This document shows positions 36,640-50,033 of a stretch of 64,000 nucleotides of DNA, piece by piece (position 1 is the first letter of the stretch; each line of letters begins with the position of its first letter). The DNA is from Chrysomallon squamiferum. Lineage: Eukaryota > Mollusca > Gastropoda > Neomphalida > Peltospiridae. A model generated the notes under the pieces. It searched no databases. It had not been told where the DNA came from and saw only the letters and a program-made list of their open reading frames with translations. Made by a program: the position numbers and the translations under genes. Location: positions 32,883,999 through 32,947,998 of the forward strand of contig CM022672.1 of assembly GCA_012295275.1 (NCBI GenBank), given 5' to 3'.

Positions 36640-39600
36640 GTTTCGAGATCTCACTATTTAGTTTGTTTCTTCTATCCTCTTTTACATTGGATCGTGGTTT
36701 TGAGATGTTAGTTTTTAGTTTGTTTTTGTTTTATCGTCTGTTGGGTGGTTTTGGATAGTTTTTTTGAGATGTTAGTTTTAGTTTATTTTTTATCTTCTGC
36801 TGTCGTTACATTGGATCGTGGTTTTGAGATGTTAGTTTTTAGTTTGTTTCTTTTATCGTCTGCTGTGGTTACATTGGATCGTGGTTTTGAGATGTTAGTT
36901 TTAGTTCTTTTTTATCGTCTGCTGTGGTTACATTGGATCGTTTTGAGATGTTAGTTTTTTTTGAGTTACATTGGATTTTTAGTTTTTATCATCTGCTGTT
37001 TACATTGGATCGTGGTTTTGAGATGTTAGTTTTTGTTTGTTTTATCGTCTGCTGTGGTTACATTGGATCGTGGTTTTGAGATGTTAGTTTTCAGTTTCTT
37101 TTATCATCTGTCTGCTGGGTTACATTGGATCGTGGTTTCGAGATGTTTTCAAGTTTGTTTGTTTTATCGTCTGTTGGTTTTTTGGATCGTGGTTTTGAGA
37201 TATTAGTTTTTGTTTTGTTTTACATTGGATCGTGGTTTTGAGAAATTAGTTTTTAGTTTGTTTTTTTCAGTTTACATTGGATCGTGGTTTTGAGATGTTA
37301 GTTTTTTGTTTATCATCTGCTTTTTATCGTGGATCGTGGTTTTGAGATGTTAGTTTTTAGTTTGTTTGTTTTATCATCTGCTGTGGTTACATTGGATCGT
37401 GGTTTTGAGATGTTAGTTTTTAGTTTGTTTGTTTTATCTTCTGTTGTGGTTAGTTTTAGTTTGGATCGTCTGATGGATCGTGGTTTTGAGATGTTAGTTT
37501 TTAGTTTTTTAGTTTGATTCTTGGATCGTTTGGTTTTGAGATGTTACATTTTTTAGTTTGTTTTTCAGATGTTACATTGGATCGTGGTTTTTTTAGTTTT
37601 TAGTTTGTTTTATCGTCTGCTATTGTGGTTACATTGGATCGTGTTTTCGTGGTTTTAGTTTTAGTTTTAGTTTGATTGGTTTTATCGTTTTTTGTTAGGT
37701 TTTACATTTATCATCGTGGTTTTGAGATGTTAGTTTGGTTTTAGATTTTTGTTTGTTTTATCGTCTGCTTTGATTACATTGGATCATGATTTTGAGATGT
37801 TAGTTTAGTTTTGTTTTATCATCTGCTGGGGTTACATTGGATCGTGGTTTTGAGATGTTAGTTTTTTTAGTTTGTTTTTATATTTTGTTGTGGTTACATT
37901 GGATCGTGGTTTTGAGATGTTAGTTTGTTTTTTTTTTTATCTTCTGCTGTGGTTACATTTGATCGTGGTTTTGAGATGTTAGTTTTTAGTTTGTTTTTTT
38001 ATCGTCTGCTATGGTTTTTACATTGGATCGTGGTTTTGAGATGTTAGTTTTTAGTTTTTAGTTTGTTTTATCGTCTGCTGTGGTTACATTGGATCGTGGT
38101 TTTGAGATGTTGTTTTTAGTTTGTTGTTTTTTATCGTCTGTTATGGTTACATTACACTGGATCATGATTTTGAGATGTTCGTTTTACTTTGTTTGTTTTA
38201 TCGTCTGAGTGTGGTTACATTGAATCGTGGTTTTGAGATGTTAGTTTTTTTTGTTTGTTTTTATCGTCTGCTGTGGTTACATTGGATCGTGGTTTTGAGA
38301 TGTTAGTTTTTAGTTTGTTTGTTTTATCGTCTGTTGTGGTTACATTGGATCGTGGTTTTGAGATGTTAGTTTTTAGTTTGTTTGTTTTATCGTCTGCTGT
38401 GGTTACATTGGATCGTGGTTTTGAGATGTTAGTTTTTAGCTTTTTGTTTTATTGTCTCTGCTTGGTTACATTGGATCGTGGTTTTGAGATGTTGTTTTTA
38501 GTTTTTGTTTTATTGTCTGCTGTGGTTACATTGGATCGTGGTTTTGAGATGTTAGTTTTTTTAGTTTGTTTGTTTTATCGTCTGCTGTGGTTACATTGGA
38601 TCGTGGTTTTGAGATGTTTTTTTATTTTTTTTTCTATTATCGTCTGCTATATTTTGAGATGTACACTGGATCGTGGTTTTGAGATGTTAGTTTTTTAGTT
38701 TGTTTGTTTTATCGTCTGCTGTAGTTTGTTACATTGGATCGTGGTTTTGAGATGTTTTTTAGTTTTAGTTTGTTTTTATCGTCTGCTGTGGTTACATTGG
38801 ATCGTGGTTTTTAGATGTTAGTTTTTTTAGTTTTTTTTTATCGTCTGTTGTGGTTACATTGGATAGTGGTTTTGAGATGTTAGTTTTTAGTTTTTAGTTT
38901 TTTTTTTATCGTCGTCTGCTGTGGTTACATTGGATCGTGGTTTTGAGATGTTAGTTTTAGTTTTTTTTTTTTATCGTCTGCTGTGGTTACATTGGATCGT
39001 GGTTTTTTAAATGTTAGTTTTTTTTTGTTTTTTTTATCGTCTCTTGTGGTTACATTGGATCGTGGTTTTGAGATGTTAGTTTTTAGTTTGTTTCTTTTAT
39101 CGTCTGCTGTGGTTACATTGGATCGTGGTTTTGAGATGTTAGTTTTTAGTTTGATTCTTTTATCGTCTGCTGTGGTTACATTGGATCGTGGTTTTGAGAT
39201 GTTAGTTTTTAGTTTGTTTGTTTTATCGTCTGTTGTGGTTACATTGGATCGTGGTTTTGAGATGTTAGTTTTTATTTGTTTTTTTTTTATCGTCTGTTGT
39301 GATTACATTGGATCGTGGTTTTGAAGATGTTAGTTTTTAATTTGTTTGTTTTATCGTCTGATGTGGTTACATTGGATCGTGGTTTTGAGATGTTTTTTAG
39401 TTTTTTTTTATTTTTATCGTCTGCTTGAGATTAGTTTTAGATGTTAGTTTTCGTGGTTTACATTGGATCGTGGTTTTTAGATGTTGGTTTTTTTAGTTTT
39501 GTTTTTTTATCGTCTGCTGTGGTTACATTGGATTTGGATCGTGGTTTTGAGATGTTTGTTTTTAGTTTGTTTGTTTTATCGTCTGCTGTGGTTACATTGG

Positions 39601-40290
39601 ATCGTGGTTTTGAGATGTTTTTTTAGTTTCTTTTGTTTTATCGTCTGCTGTGGTTACATTGGATCGTGGTTTTGAGATGTTAGTTTTAGTTTGTTTTTAT
39701 CGTCTGCTGTGGTTACATTGGATCGTGGTTTTGAGATGTTAGTTTTTTAGTTTGTTTCTTTTATCGTCTGCTGTGGTTTTTGGATCGTGGTTTTGAGATG
39801 TTAGTTTTTTAGTTTGTTTTATCATCTGTTGTGGTTACATTTGGATCGTGGTTTTGAGATGTTAGTTTTTAGTTTGTTTGTTTTATCGTCTGCTGTCATT
39901 ACATTGGATCGTGGTTTTGAGATGTTAGTTTTAGTTTTTGTTTTATTTGTTTTATGCTGTGATTACATTGGATAGTTGTTTTGAGATGTTACTTTTTCAG
40001 AGTTTTTTTGTTTGTTTTATCATCTGCTGTTGTTACATTCAATCGTGGTTTTGAGATGTTAGTATTTAGTTTGTTTGTTTTGTCGTCTGCTGTGGTTGTT
40101 ATTGGATCGTGGTTTTGAGATGTTAGTTTTTAGTTTGTTTGTTTTATCATCTGCTGTGGTTTTTGTTAGTTTTGTTTGTTTGTTTTATCGTGGTTTTGAG
40201 ATGTTAGTTTTTTTTAGTTTGTTTTATCGTCTGCTGTGGTTTTGGATCGTTGTCAAAAAGATGTTAGTTTTTAGTTTGTTTGTTTTAAAA
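36640..40290 (+). repeat. 63-bp minisatellite, right half-array (forward orientation)
   Basis: The same repeat in the opposite orientation, roughly 55 units. It is noisier than the left half: many T-run length changes, truncated units, and units with internal words duplicated or swapped. The longest clean stretches are at about 38220-38620 and 39030-39330. The open 21-residue repeat frames on the plus strand are by-products of the period. Confidence 0.95.
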
Positions 40291-40800
40291 TCTCCATGTT
40301 TTCATAAAATGATTTGGATTTGAGATATTAGTTTGTTCAGAAAGTGACGTTATTATTTGTGCAGGAAATGACGTTATCAGTCTCTAAAGCAATGTTGTTT
40401 TTTCTATACATATAAGGGACGTGGTTTTAGAGTTAGTTTTTCAGTTAGAGTTTTTAGTTTTTTTTTAAAAACTTTGGATCGTGTTTTGGATGTTAGTTTT
40501 GAGTTTGTAGATCATAAATAGTTATGAAATTGGAAAATGTTTAAAAATGTTGTTAGTTTTAGTTTGTTTAATCAAATGTTTATTCAGAGAAATTTAATTT
40601 AATTTTTAACTTAGTTTTTTAATCGTCTGCCTACCCTGATTGAAATTGGATCGTGGTTTTGAGATGTTAGTTTTACTAATCTATCTGCATCAACATATTA
40701 ATGAAAATTTATCGTGGTTTTGAGATGTTACTTTTTTAAGATACATTTAATTTTAAAACAAACCCTGATCTGGTTTTAAGATGTTAGTTTTAGATTTCTT
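40291..40800 (+). repeat. mosaic tail of the minisatellite
   Basis: Isolated pieces of the unit (ATCGTGGTTTTGAGATGTTA near 40649 and 40710; GGTTTTAAGATGTTAGTTTT near 40774) are embedded in otherwise unique DNA. This is unlike a normal array edge and may be an assembly-consensus artefact. Confidence 0.75.
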
Positions 40801-41034
40801 TTATTATCAAAACCCATTTAATATCAGCATCTTAACATAAGACTTGTTTTCATTATCTGATCCGGACCCTTTTATTTTATTTAAATGCAAATCTAATGCT
40901 AAACAAGACATTTATAATATTAAAACTCATACCAAGACAAACCAGCATGCAGTAGTTTTACTGACTTTAAAACTTAAGACTTATTAATATATACATATAT
41001 TCACACACAAAAGAAAATAATCTATATCAGAAAT

Positions 41035-41335
41035 GATAGTAGAGGTCGTAATATTAAATAACAGAAATGATAATACTGGTAATAAAAATAATAAATAGCA
41101 GTAATAGAAATAGAAATAATAACAGTTGTAACAGAAGTAATATCAGCAGTAGTAATAGTAATAATAGAAGTAGTAATAATAGAAATATAGTAGTAGAAAT
41201 AGTAATAAAGCTACTACAAACAGAAATAACAACAGCAGTAGTAATAGAAATATTAGCAGCACAACAGAAATAATAGTAGCAGTAGTAATAGAAATAATAA
41301 TAACAATAATAATAGAAATAACAGTAGCACTAACT
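41035..41335. repeat. imperfect trinucleotide-rich tract
   Basis: Interrupted AAT/AGT/AAC/AGA triplets over about 300 bp. It gives spurious Asn/Ser-rich frames. Confidence 0.85.
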
Positions 41336-41339
41336 GAAT

Positions 41340-41791
41340 TTAAGTTATTCAGTGAATCTTTATAGTGATACAGTAATGTCTTCTGTAACAGACACATTCT
41401 CGTCTAAACCGTACAACCACAGAACGCGAGAGATTTGAAATGTAGTCAGTTTTAAAAATAAATATAAAATAAATTAAATAAATAAAGCCGGTTTTCTGTA
41501 TTTTTTGGATTTGACGAAGGCGGATAAATGGCGGTGCCTGGAAAAAGAGGTTAAAATTGGAAACAGGGTGCGGCCCGTAGGTAACAGGCTGGATTTACCA
41601 GAATCCTGGTTATATTCATATGTTGTTTTGTTGTTGTTGTTTTTATTTATTCTTTAATACGACATATATATATTTATATTTATATCATGATTTTGTTTAA
41701 ATGTTGTTGTTTTTACTAACATCCCTTTATTTGCTTAAGGTTTTGCTCTTGTTTTGGTATATGTTACTGTTATTACTATTATTATTATTAT

Positions 41792-41829
<38 letters not shown>

Positions 41830-42558
41830 CCACTACTAGTAGTGGTAGTATTGTTTACAGGGGTTTTGGTTGTTGTTTTTTTTCATGTATAGCAATTGAA
41901 ATTATATTAATGGAAATAACAAAGTTGATAAGAAAAACAGTAATAAAAACTGTATTCAAGACAGAAATAAATAAATAAAGGAAATAAAATAATTTTAAAA
42001 AATAATAACTTCTTATAGTGTACAGTTTTTCACTGCAGTTAGAGTGAATGTGAATTGATTTTGCTAAATTAAATATATTGGCATTTTATTAGATGACGTA
42101 ATTGTTTAGAAAAAAAAAATGGCCCATTTTAAAAGTCGATACATAAGAAATTATTTTAACCATGTCAAAACAAATGTCTTAGGTGTTCTTAAACGAACTG
42201 AAATAAAGAAAACATTACGAAAATATATATAGGTAATGTCAACACAATTAAAATTATTAATTAATACGAAAATACTAATGAAAAAATATAAAGATGTTTT
42301 CTAAATTTATACACCTACAAGTTCGATTTATCTACGCAAATTTTGAAAGTTAGAGATTAATAATTCACTGATGTCGTGTCTAAACACAGTGGAGATGTAT
42401 TCCTAACAACAAAACTGTGGCATCAAAACTAACAACAAAAACAGATCTCTAAAATATTCGGGAGGAAAAAAGTACAACTTTACGGAAATAAACTGGTTTT
42501 CATATTTGCTCTTTTTTAAATAATTTTATTTCTCTTTCATTTATTTATTTATTTTCGT

Positions 42559-42613
<55 letters not shown>

Positions 42614-45600
42614 TTATTTATTTATTTATTTATTTTCATTACTTAAGAGGGGTTTGTTTGCTCTCTCTCTGTCTCTCTCTCTTAGAGTTGTCGCCCTTCA
42701 CAATGTGCGGAAGTGATCGTCTGGCGTGCATAGCTTTAATTTAAAGTGTAAATATATTTATGGCAAGCGTGGGACGACAGAATTAGAGAGAAGGTATTTA
42801 TTTCTTAACTAGTTTATTAAAAATTTTATAGTACGGTTACTGCGTGTGTCTTCCATTTACTGCTATTCATTGAAACTAAATGTGCGGATCTGGTCAAGTC
42901 CAGAACAGAAATACACATTATATTCAAATTTCATTTTAAAAAAAACAAATAATAATAAATATATGAATGAAATATTTTGGTACAGGGGTAAAAGACGCTA
43001 TCGTGTTATCCTTCATAAATACAGTCACTGTAGACCCATTGGGTATCTGTATCAAATGAGCTTTATTTAAATTATAACATTAAATATAATTAGCTGTTCT
43101 TATACAAATGATAGGCATTGTCAGTTAATATCATTTATTCACTTGAGAGTGGTAGCCTGCAAAACCGCAGCTATTAGTATTACCAAAAACTAAATATGGG
43201 ACTCTATGTATGTCAAGATCATTATATATATATACTAGCAATTAAAATCAACTTTTCTATAAATATACTTGCATATTTATTGAACTCTCATAAACAATAT
43301 TAACATATTAAAAAAAAATAATAATTTAAAATTCAAGATCTTATTTAATGGATTACCAACTTTTTTATTTGATCTTTGTGAATAGAAGTATTTATGGTAT
43401 GTCCTAATAATAATTCATTATTCCAGTAAAAAAAAAAAATCACAAAAAAAACCACCTACATTTTCAAATAACCAAAACAAAATAAAATAAAATAAAATAT
43501 TCTCACAGAGTTAGTGCCTGACCTTCCCATCCTCACAGACCTTAGCATGTCCGAAGTTCCTATAACTTATTTCCTAAATAAATGTGCTATCCAATTCTCA
43601 TATTTCTCATGCTTGAGAATCCAAGCAGTTGTAATTTACAGGAATCATGAAGTTAATTTGTTGTTTTATTAATTCTTTGATAAAATTATTATTATTAGTG
43701 GATTTCTCTGGTTACTACATTTTTCTTACTTGAACTAATTAATTGTCTTGGGGATATAGTTAGTATCATTTAAAGTTCTGTCCTAAAATGAAAAGCAGAA
43801 AGCATTATGTTCATTATGGTTTTTATTTGTCTGTTTGATATGTTTTTTAGTAATAAATAAAATATGTATTTAATAAAAATAAATAAATATGTATGTATAT
43901 GTATATATATTCATGTTCTATATAAAAGTAATAATACATGCATCAGATAAATTACATACTGCAAATACTTAAGAAATATATTAGCTAGTTATAATACAAA
44001 TTTTATATATAGTTAATATATAGAGGGCAGTGTTGAATGTACTCTTTATTTCTTTGCAGAATTGTTTTTAATGTTCATGAAAATGGATTCTGATTGCATA
44101 ATTTGTTTCTCTTCAGTCAGGTTAATTAATTAGATGTTTTGACGTTTTGAACTTTAGTAGTTTTCATAAACGCGACTAACAAATAATCTAAAAATCTTTA
44201 GTCCATAACATTTTATATGGAAATTTTTATATTGTTTACACTGCCTTTATTGTTTCAAAATTAATGAAAGCTTTGAAAATAAAACAACAACAAAATAAGA
44301 ATGTTTTGTTACAAAGAGAAAAAAATGTGGATCTGTTACAAAATAATGATTATTTATTGATTATTTATAAAAAAAAAAAATAAAAAAAAAATTATTCTTT
44401 TGATGATATAGGGTGTTAAATTAGTGTAAATAGCAATTCTGCTCATAACTGTATATAAACAAACAGTACAAATATGGCCAACATGAAATATTATTTTGAA
44501 AAATGATTGGCAATTTGTTAGAGAAACATTTTTCATTTAGATTAATAACAAAAGGATAAAACTTAAAAGTGATTATTTTAAATTATTCTGAATTTTAGAA
44601 TTGTGTAGTAGTCTCAGAAATTTGTTTAGAGGATGTATTACTCTGTATTGAACAAAATGTTCAGCTGATCACACAAGTAATCTTTTCAGTAGTAACCACT
44701 TATTTCTTTTAACTTGTAGTCCTAAATGATAAAAGAAAGTTACTTAAATTAACTGTTTTATTTATCAACTCATCCCTCTAGAGTAGTAGATTTATTATTC
44801 TTTATTTCCTTGTCATCCATTCATCAAAATAAAATAGCTCTTAAATAACAACAGTTTATATTTTTAAAATGGAAACTGGTTTCAAAATTATTTTAAATTT
44901 TTCATCATTTTTAAACCAACAATTAAAGATTAAAGAAATAGCTCTGAACAAGGAATTTATCAAAGTAAATATAATTCTGTCCCCAAAAGCCATAATTTAT
45001 CTAGTCATCATATCTTCCAATGTCTATATATATGTGTGTGTGTGTGTCTGTGTGTGTGTGTGTGTGGCAAGATACAAATACCAATTTTCAGACTAATCTA
45101 TAGTAGTATATTCAAAAAAAATTAATAAATATTTATTTGAAAATTTGAAAATCTCAGAAAAAGAGTAAAATCTCTGTAACTGTGAGACTGATATGAATTA
45201 TTGATTGTGGGGAAGGATGTACTTGTTTCTCAGAGATAATTTGTCAATATTTTGTACGAAACACATGTGGTACAGTTATGGAAACAGGTGGGAAGTTACA
45301 TTAGTTAGGTGCAAATGGGTACAAGTGACTCTCGGTATGTTTTTTTTTATTAAATTATATTTTATTTAAAACTTGTTAATAATTTTTAGATAAAAGACAG
45401 TGTGATTTGCCAGTGTTTTCAGGTGTAATGTGTCAAATAACACCTGTAATATTTGAAGATGGAGGATATTGTAAATATTCATATTATCAGTGTATTCAAG
45501 TTTGCATGACCTGATGTGTACATAGCAGCTGTGACTACGTTTTCAAGTCTTTATTGTCAGACATGTTTATGTTAAAAACTTGTACCCAGTATACAGGTCA

Positions 45601-45780
45601 CAAATATGTCCAGATAATTTTCAGCTTGACTGGCTGAAAAATATTGCTAATCAGAGTAAGCTGTTATGATGCATGCTATTCATATTTGCGTTATATTCAG
45701 AATCTTCATTAATTTGTGATAAAAAAATATTGAGATATTCATTACATAACTTTTCATTCTTTTATTATTATTATTTTTTT
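41340..45780. other. AT-rich intergenic stretch upstream of POFUT1 copy A
   Basis: No exon recognised. It holds (AGT)n at about 41791-41830, (TA)n then (TTTA)n at about 42562-42634, and (GT)n at about 45031-45066. Two short GC-richer patches lie at about 41490-41610 and 42660-42790, which could be promoter or first-exon material. POFUT1 copy A very likely has an upstream non-coding exon somewhere here, because a splice acceptor lies just before its ATG. Confidence 0.45.
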
Positions 45781-45840
45781 TTATTCATTTTTATTTTTAT
45801 TTTTATTTTTGTGTAGCAAACAACAACAACAACAACCGAC

Positions 45841-45952
45841 ATGTGGTTGGATAAGATGTTTTTGATTCTGGCTTGGATTAATTCTTTAACATGGATGGCA
45901 ACATCACTGGAAGCTGACCCCAGTGGATACATCGCTTATTGTCCCTGTATGG
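45841..45952 (+). CDS. POFUT1: POFUT1-A exon 1
   Basis: Signal peptide and the start of the GDP-fucose-binding fold (YCPCMG). Phase 1 donor G|GTAGGT. The start is the first ATG after a CAAACAACAACAAC leader. Confidence 0.9.
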
Positions 45953-46574
45953 GTAGGTGAAAATGTGTGTATATTTAACCAAGCAGTTCTGTTATTTTGT
46001 TCTGAATAACCACACTGTGAAATATGATTGTAATAATAAAAAAAATTAAAAATTAATAATACTGTTATCTAAGTAATTTGTGTGTACATGTGCACGTGTC
46101 TGTCTGTTGGTCTCTCAGTCTGCATCCATTTGTGTCTGAATGTTACTTTTTTTTTTTTTTAGGTGTGAGTGTGTGTTGTGTGTTGTGTGTCTGTCTGTTT
46201 GTGGGTGCATTTCATCTAGTTTTATGTTTTTTGTTCCAGGACGTTTTGGCAATCAAGCTGACCAGTTTCTTGGTTCATTATCCTTTGCAAAATCTTTAAA
46301 CCGAACTTTGATACTCCCTCCATGGGTTGAGTACAGAGTGGCTTACACGAATTCGGTAAACAGCTTTGTAACAAAATAGTCGAAACTATTTAATCAGAGG
46401 CACCATTAACCAGTCTGATTCCTACGTATATACAAAATGAATATATACACAGCACAAGTAAAGTTTCAATTATTAGCAAATTATTTATTTTGAAGATAAT
46501 GGAATATGCTTGTTGTTGTTGTTGTTTTTTTTGTAGATATTTACGTTCATGATTGTATATGAGTGTGTGTGTGT

Positions 46575-46621
<47 letters not shown>

Positions 46622-47444
46622 GTGTGTGTGTGTGTGTTTTTTGTAACAGATGAACATAGTTCATGTGATGTGAAAACTAACACAACAGGATACCAGAACT
46701 GTTTTTAATAATCATGTGATAAAGTAAATCATCTCCTACAATGGTTATGGTGTCTGTATCATAAACTGAGGTTGCCAGTTTCTCTATAGCAAGAGAACCT
46801 CTTAAGATTATACAAGTAAGCGAGAGTCAGCAAGACTACTGTTTAAATTAAAAACAATTTTCTATAGGTGCAGGTGCCATTTGACACCTACTTCAAAGTG
46901 GAACCACTGAAAGAGTACCACAGAGTCATCACCATGGAAACCTTCATGAAGCAGTTAGCACCAGAAGTATGGCCTCCTGAAGAAAGAGCATGTATAATTT
47001 TCTTTTTATTTCATCTGAATTTTTATACATCAAAATTATCACTATTGTTACTATTATTTTTCTTTGTTATTTGTTTATTACTTATTTTTTAATTGTTTTA
47101 CAATTATTATTTATCTTAATACTTAAATTTATATTTTTTATGTTTTCTTATTTAAAACAGTCTTGTTTTACTATTATTATTATTATTATTGTTAGATGTT
47201 TCTGCATAGTTATTTGTTCTCCTCACAGAAAATGCATACATGGTGATGTCGTAAATTAATTTTTTAAAACAACACATACTGAAAAAAAGCCACACACTTT
47301 TGTTCCAGCCCAGTGTAACAACAATGACATTATTATTATTATTTTTATTATTATTATTAGTAGTAGTAGTAGTAGTAGTAGTATTTTTATTATCATTATT
47401 ATTATTTTATTATTATTATTATTATTTATTTATTTTTTTATTAG

Positions 47445-47475
<31 letters not shown>

Positions 47476-49993
47476 ATTAATATAATTGTTGTTGTTCAAT
47501 TTTTTTTCCTTTACAGCCTTTTGTGTTGTTTCAAGGTCAACTGGTTCAAAAGGAGATAGCTGTGAGGCTAAATATGGAAACCCATTTGGGCCATTTTGGG
47601 ACACATTTGGAATAGATTTTGTTAGATCAGAAATATTTTCACCCCTTACCTACACGACTGAAAATTCTCATGAAATGAAAAGATGGAAAGAAAGGTGATT
47701 CAGTTACTAACTCATTTATTATTGAATTAATTTTCTTGCTTATATTTTTATTCATTTGTTCATTCATTCACTCACTCGCTCGTTTATTCATTTATTTAGT
47801 TATTTATTTATTATTTGTCGTTGTTATTCCTAAAGAATTAATAAATAAATTCTGCTTCATTTCTCTTCAGTTTTACAATCAATTTGTAATGCGAGAATGT
47901 CTTTAGTTGCCTGAGATTTAGGGAAAACATTTAATAGAATATATGTTTTCTTTATAATAAATGTGTGTCTGTGTCTGTTTTTATATAATGTAGGTATGTA
48001 GATAACTATGTTTGTATTGTATATATGTATGTATACAAGTATCATCGCTTTATTTTTCTTCAGATTTATATATGTATACATGCATATAATGTATCTGTTA
48101 CATGTATATGTGTATTTGTTCTTGTGTATTTAAATAGCTATTTATTTTTGTATTATTTGTGTGTGTCAAAACTGGACCACCACAGTATTTTAAAAAATGT
48201 CCAGTTTGACTGGGGTCTGGTTTTTAGAAGATTCTCTTTCAACATGTGTATATATAATCTATGTATAATGTGTGTATCCTTGTATGTATGTATATAATCA
48301 ATGTATTTATAATAGTAGTATAATATTTGCATTATATATATATTATAATATATCTGTATGTGTGTGTGTATATATATATAAACCTATAATGTAGTATCTT
48401 TGTGTGTGTGTGTGTGTATAAAGTATATGTCAATATATGTTTATACATATTAAGTATAATGTATATATTTATGATTGTGTGTGTGTGTATGTATGTATGT
48501 ATATATATATATGTGTGTGTAATGTATGTGTCTGTTTATGAATGTGTGTTTATACTTACATACAATATAGTATAATGTATCTGTTTATGTATAGCAGTGG
48601 TTCTCAAACTTTTTGAAGTTGGGGCACACTTGAAGCCTTACAAAAACTTACACGGACCCTAAAACACAAAATGCTAAGAAATAAAATGCATAATGTAAGA
48701 AAAATACAGAAATAACTGAAAGAAGGGTACATACCTCTATTCATCATCTATTTTGTGCTGATGAGAAGTATGAGCCTGATGTGTCTTGGCAATTTCTTCA
48801 AAAATATTGGGTCATTATGTGTGATAAGCAAACTCTCATTTCCTCGTCAATAAACTGTAGATTTGTTCTTTTGTTTGCAACTGATGTTGGTGAGAGTTGG
48901 AAAATCCTAATTTTGTGGGGCACACCCTTTGAGAACCACTGATGTAGAGATATAGGTATAATGTGTGTATTTTTGTATGTACGTGTTCATAATCAGTGTA
49001 TGTGTAATACATGTGTGTAATATATCAGTTTATCAATGTATATATATATATATATGTATAATCATCTGTGTTTTTCAGATATCCACCAGACAAATTTCCC
49101 GTTCTTGCTTTCACAGGCCCACCAGCCAGTTTTCCTGTGAGACAGCACCATGTCTGGCTTCAGAAGTTTCTCAAATGGTCTCATGAATATGACCAGAAGG
49201 CTGAAGATTTCATCAGAACAAAAATCATTGAAAGACCTTTCCTAGGAATACACCTAAGAAATGGATACGATTTTGTAAGTTAATTAATTGTTATAATGAA
49301 TATGTTTTGATGGAGACTGAACTCAAGTGAAAACACATATGCTTATTGGTGTCTTGATTTAGTAAGTAATTCATTTTTAATACTTAACACCATTTGAAAA
49401 TATATGACAAGTGATTCAGATATATTTGGTGGTTTTTTTTTTTTTTAAATAAATTTTACTTGCAAGAATTTTAGTTTAATTTTTTAATTTTTTTAATTTT
49501 TAATTTTTTTTAAATTACCTTTTTAAAAAAATTTAGAATAAAATTTATAAAAATGAAATCAGATAATTATTTACAGCCTCAGCTCTACATTACCATTTTA
49601 AAAATCTTTTTTTTATTATTATTATTTTTATGGCTGAAATGGAGCCAAACATAAAAATAAACTACCTGTAACAACAAATGGTGTAAATATAGTTTGTTAA
49701 CTTGCAAATCATTGTTTTTTTCCTTACTTGTGAATGAAGGTAACAGTTATCGTATACAGACAGTTTTTTAAAAAGTTATATAAAAGTGATTCCTTTTATC
49801 ATCAAAATTTGTTCGACAATCATTTGCTGGCAGTAAATTTTAATTTTTAGATTAATCTTTACAAACAGTTCCCAGTGTGCTAAATGTATTGATAAAAATA
49901 ATTATTTTGCAGAGTTTTCTTCAATGTAACTCTTGAAGTCCATTTTAGACCAGTTTTATTTTATTTATTTTATTTTTTTATTTTATTTTATTT

Positions 49994-50033
<40 letters not shown>

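Noticed and set aside
34431-39675. Many 60-150-residue frames with a repeated LDRGFEML-type motif, which could pass for a repeat protein
   Set aside because: They follow from the 63-bp minisatellite period being a multiple of three. Frames break at every indel, occur in both half-arrays, and lack any domain or start context.
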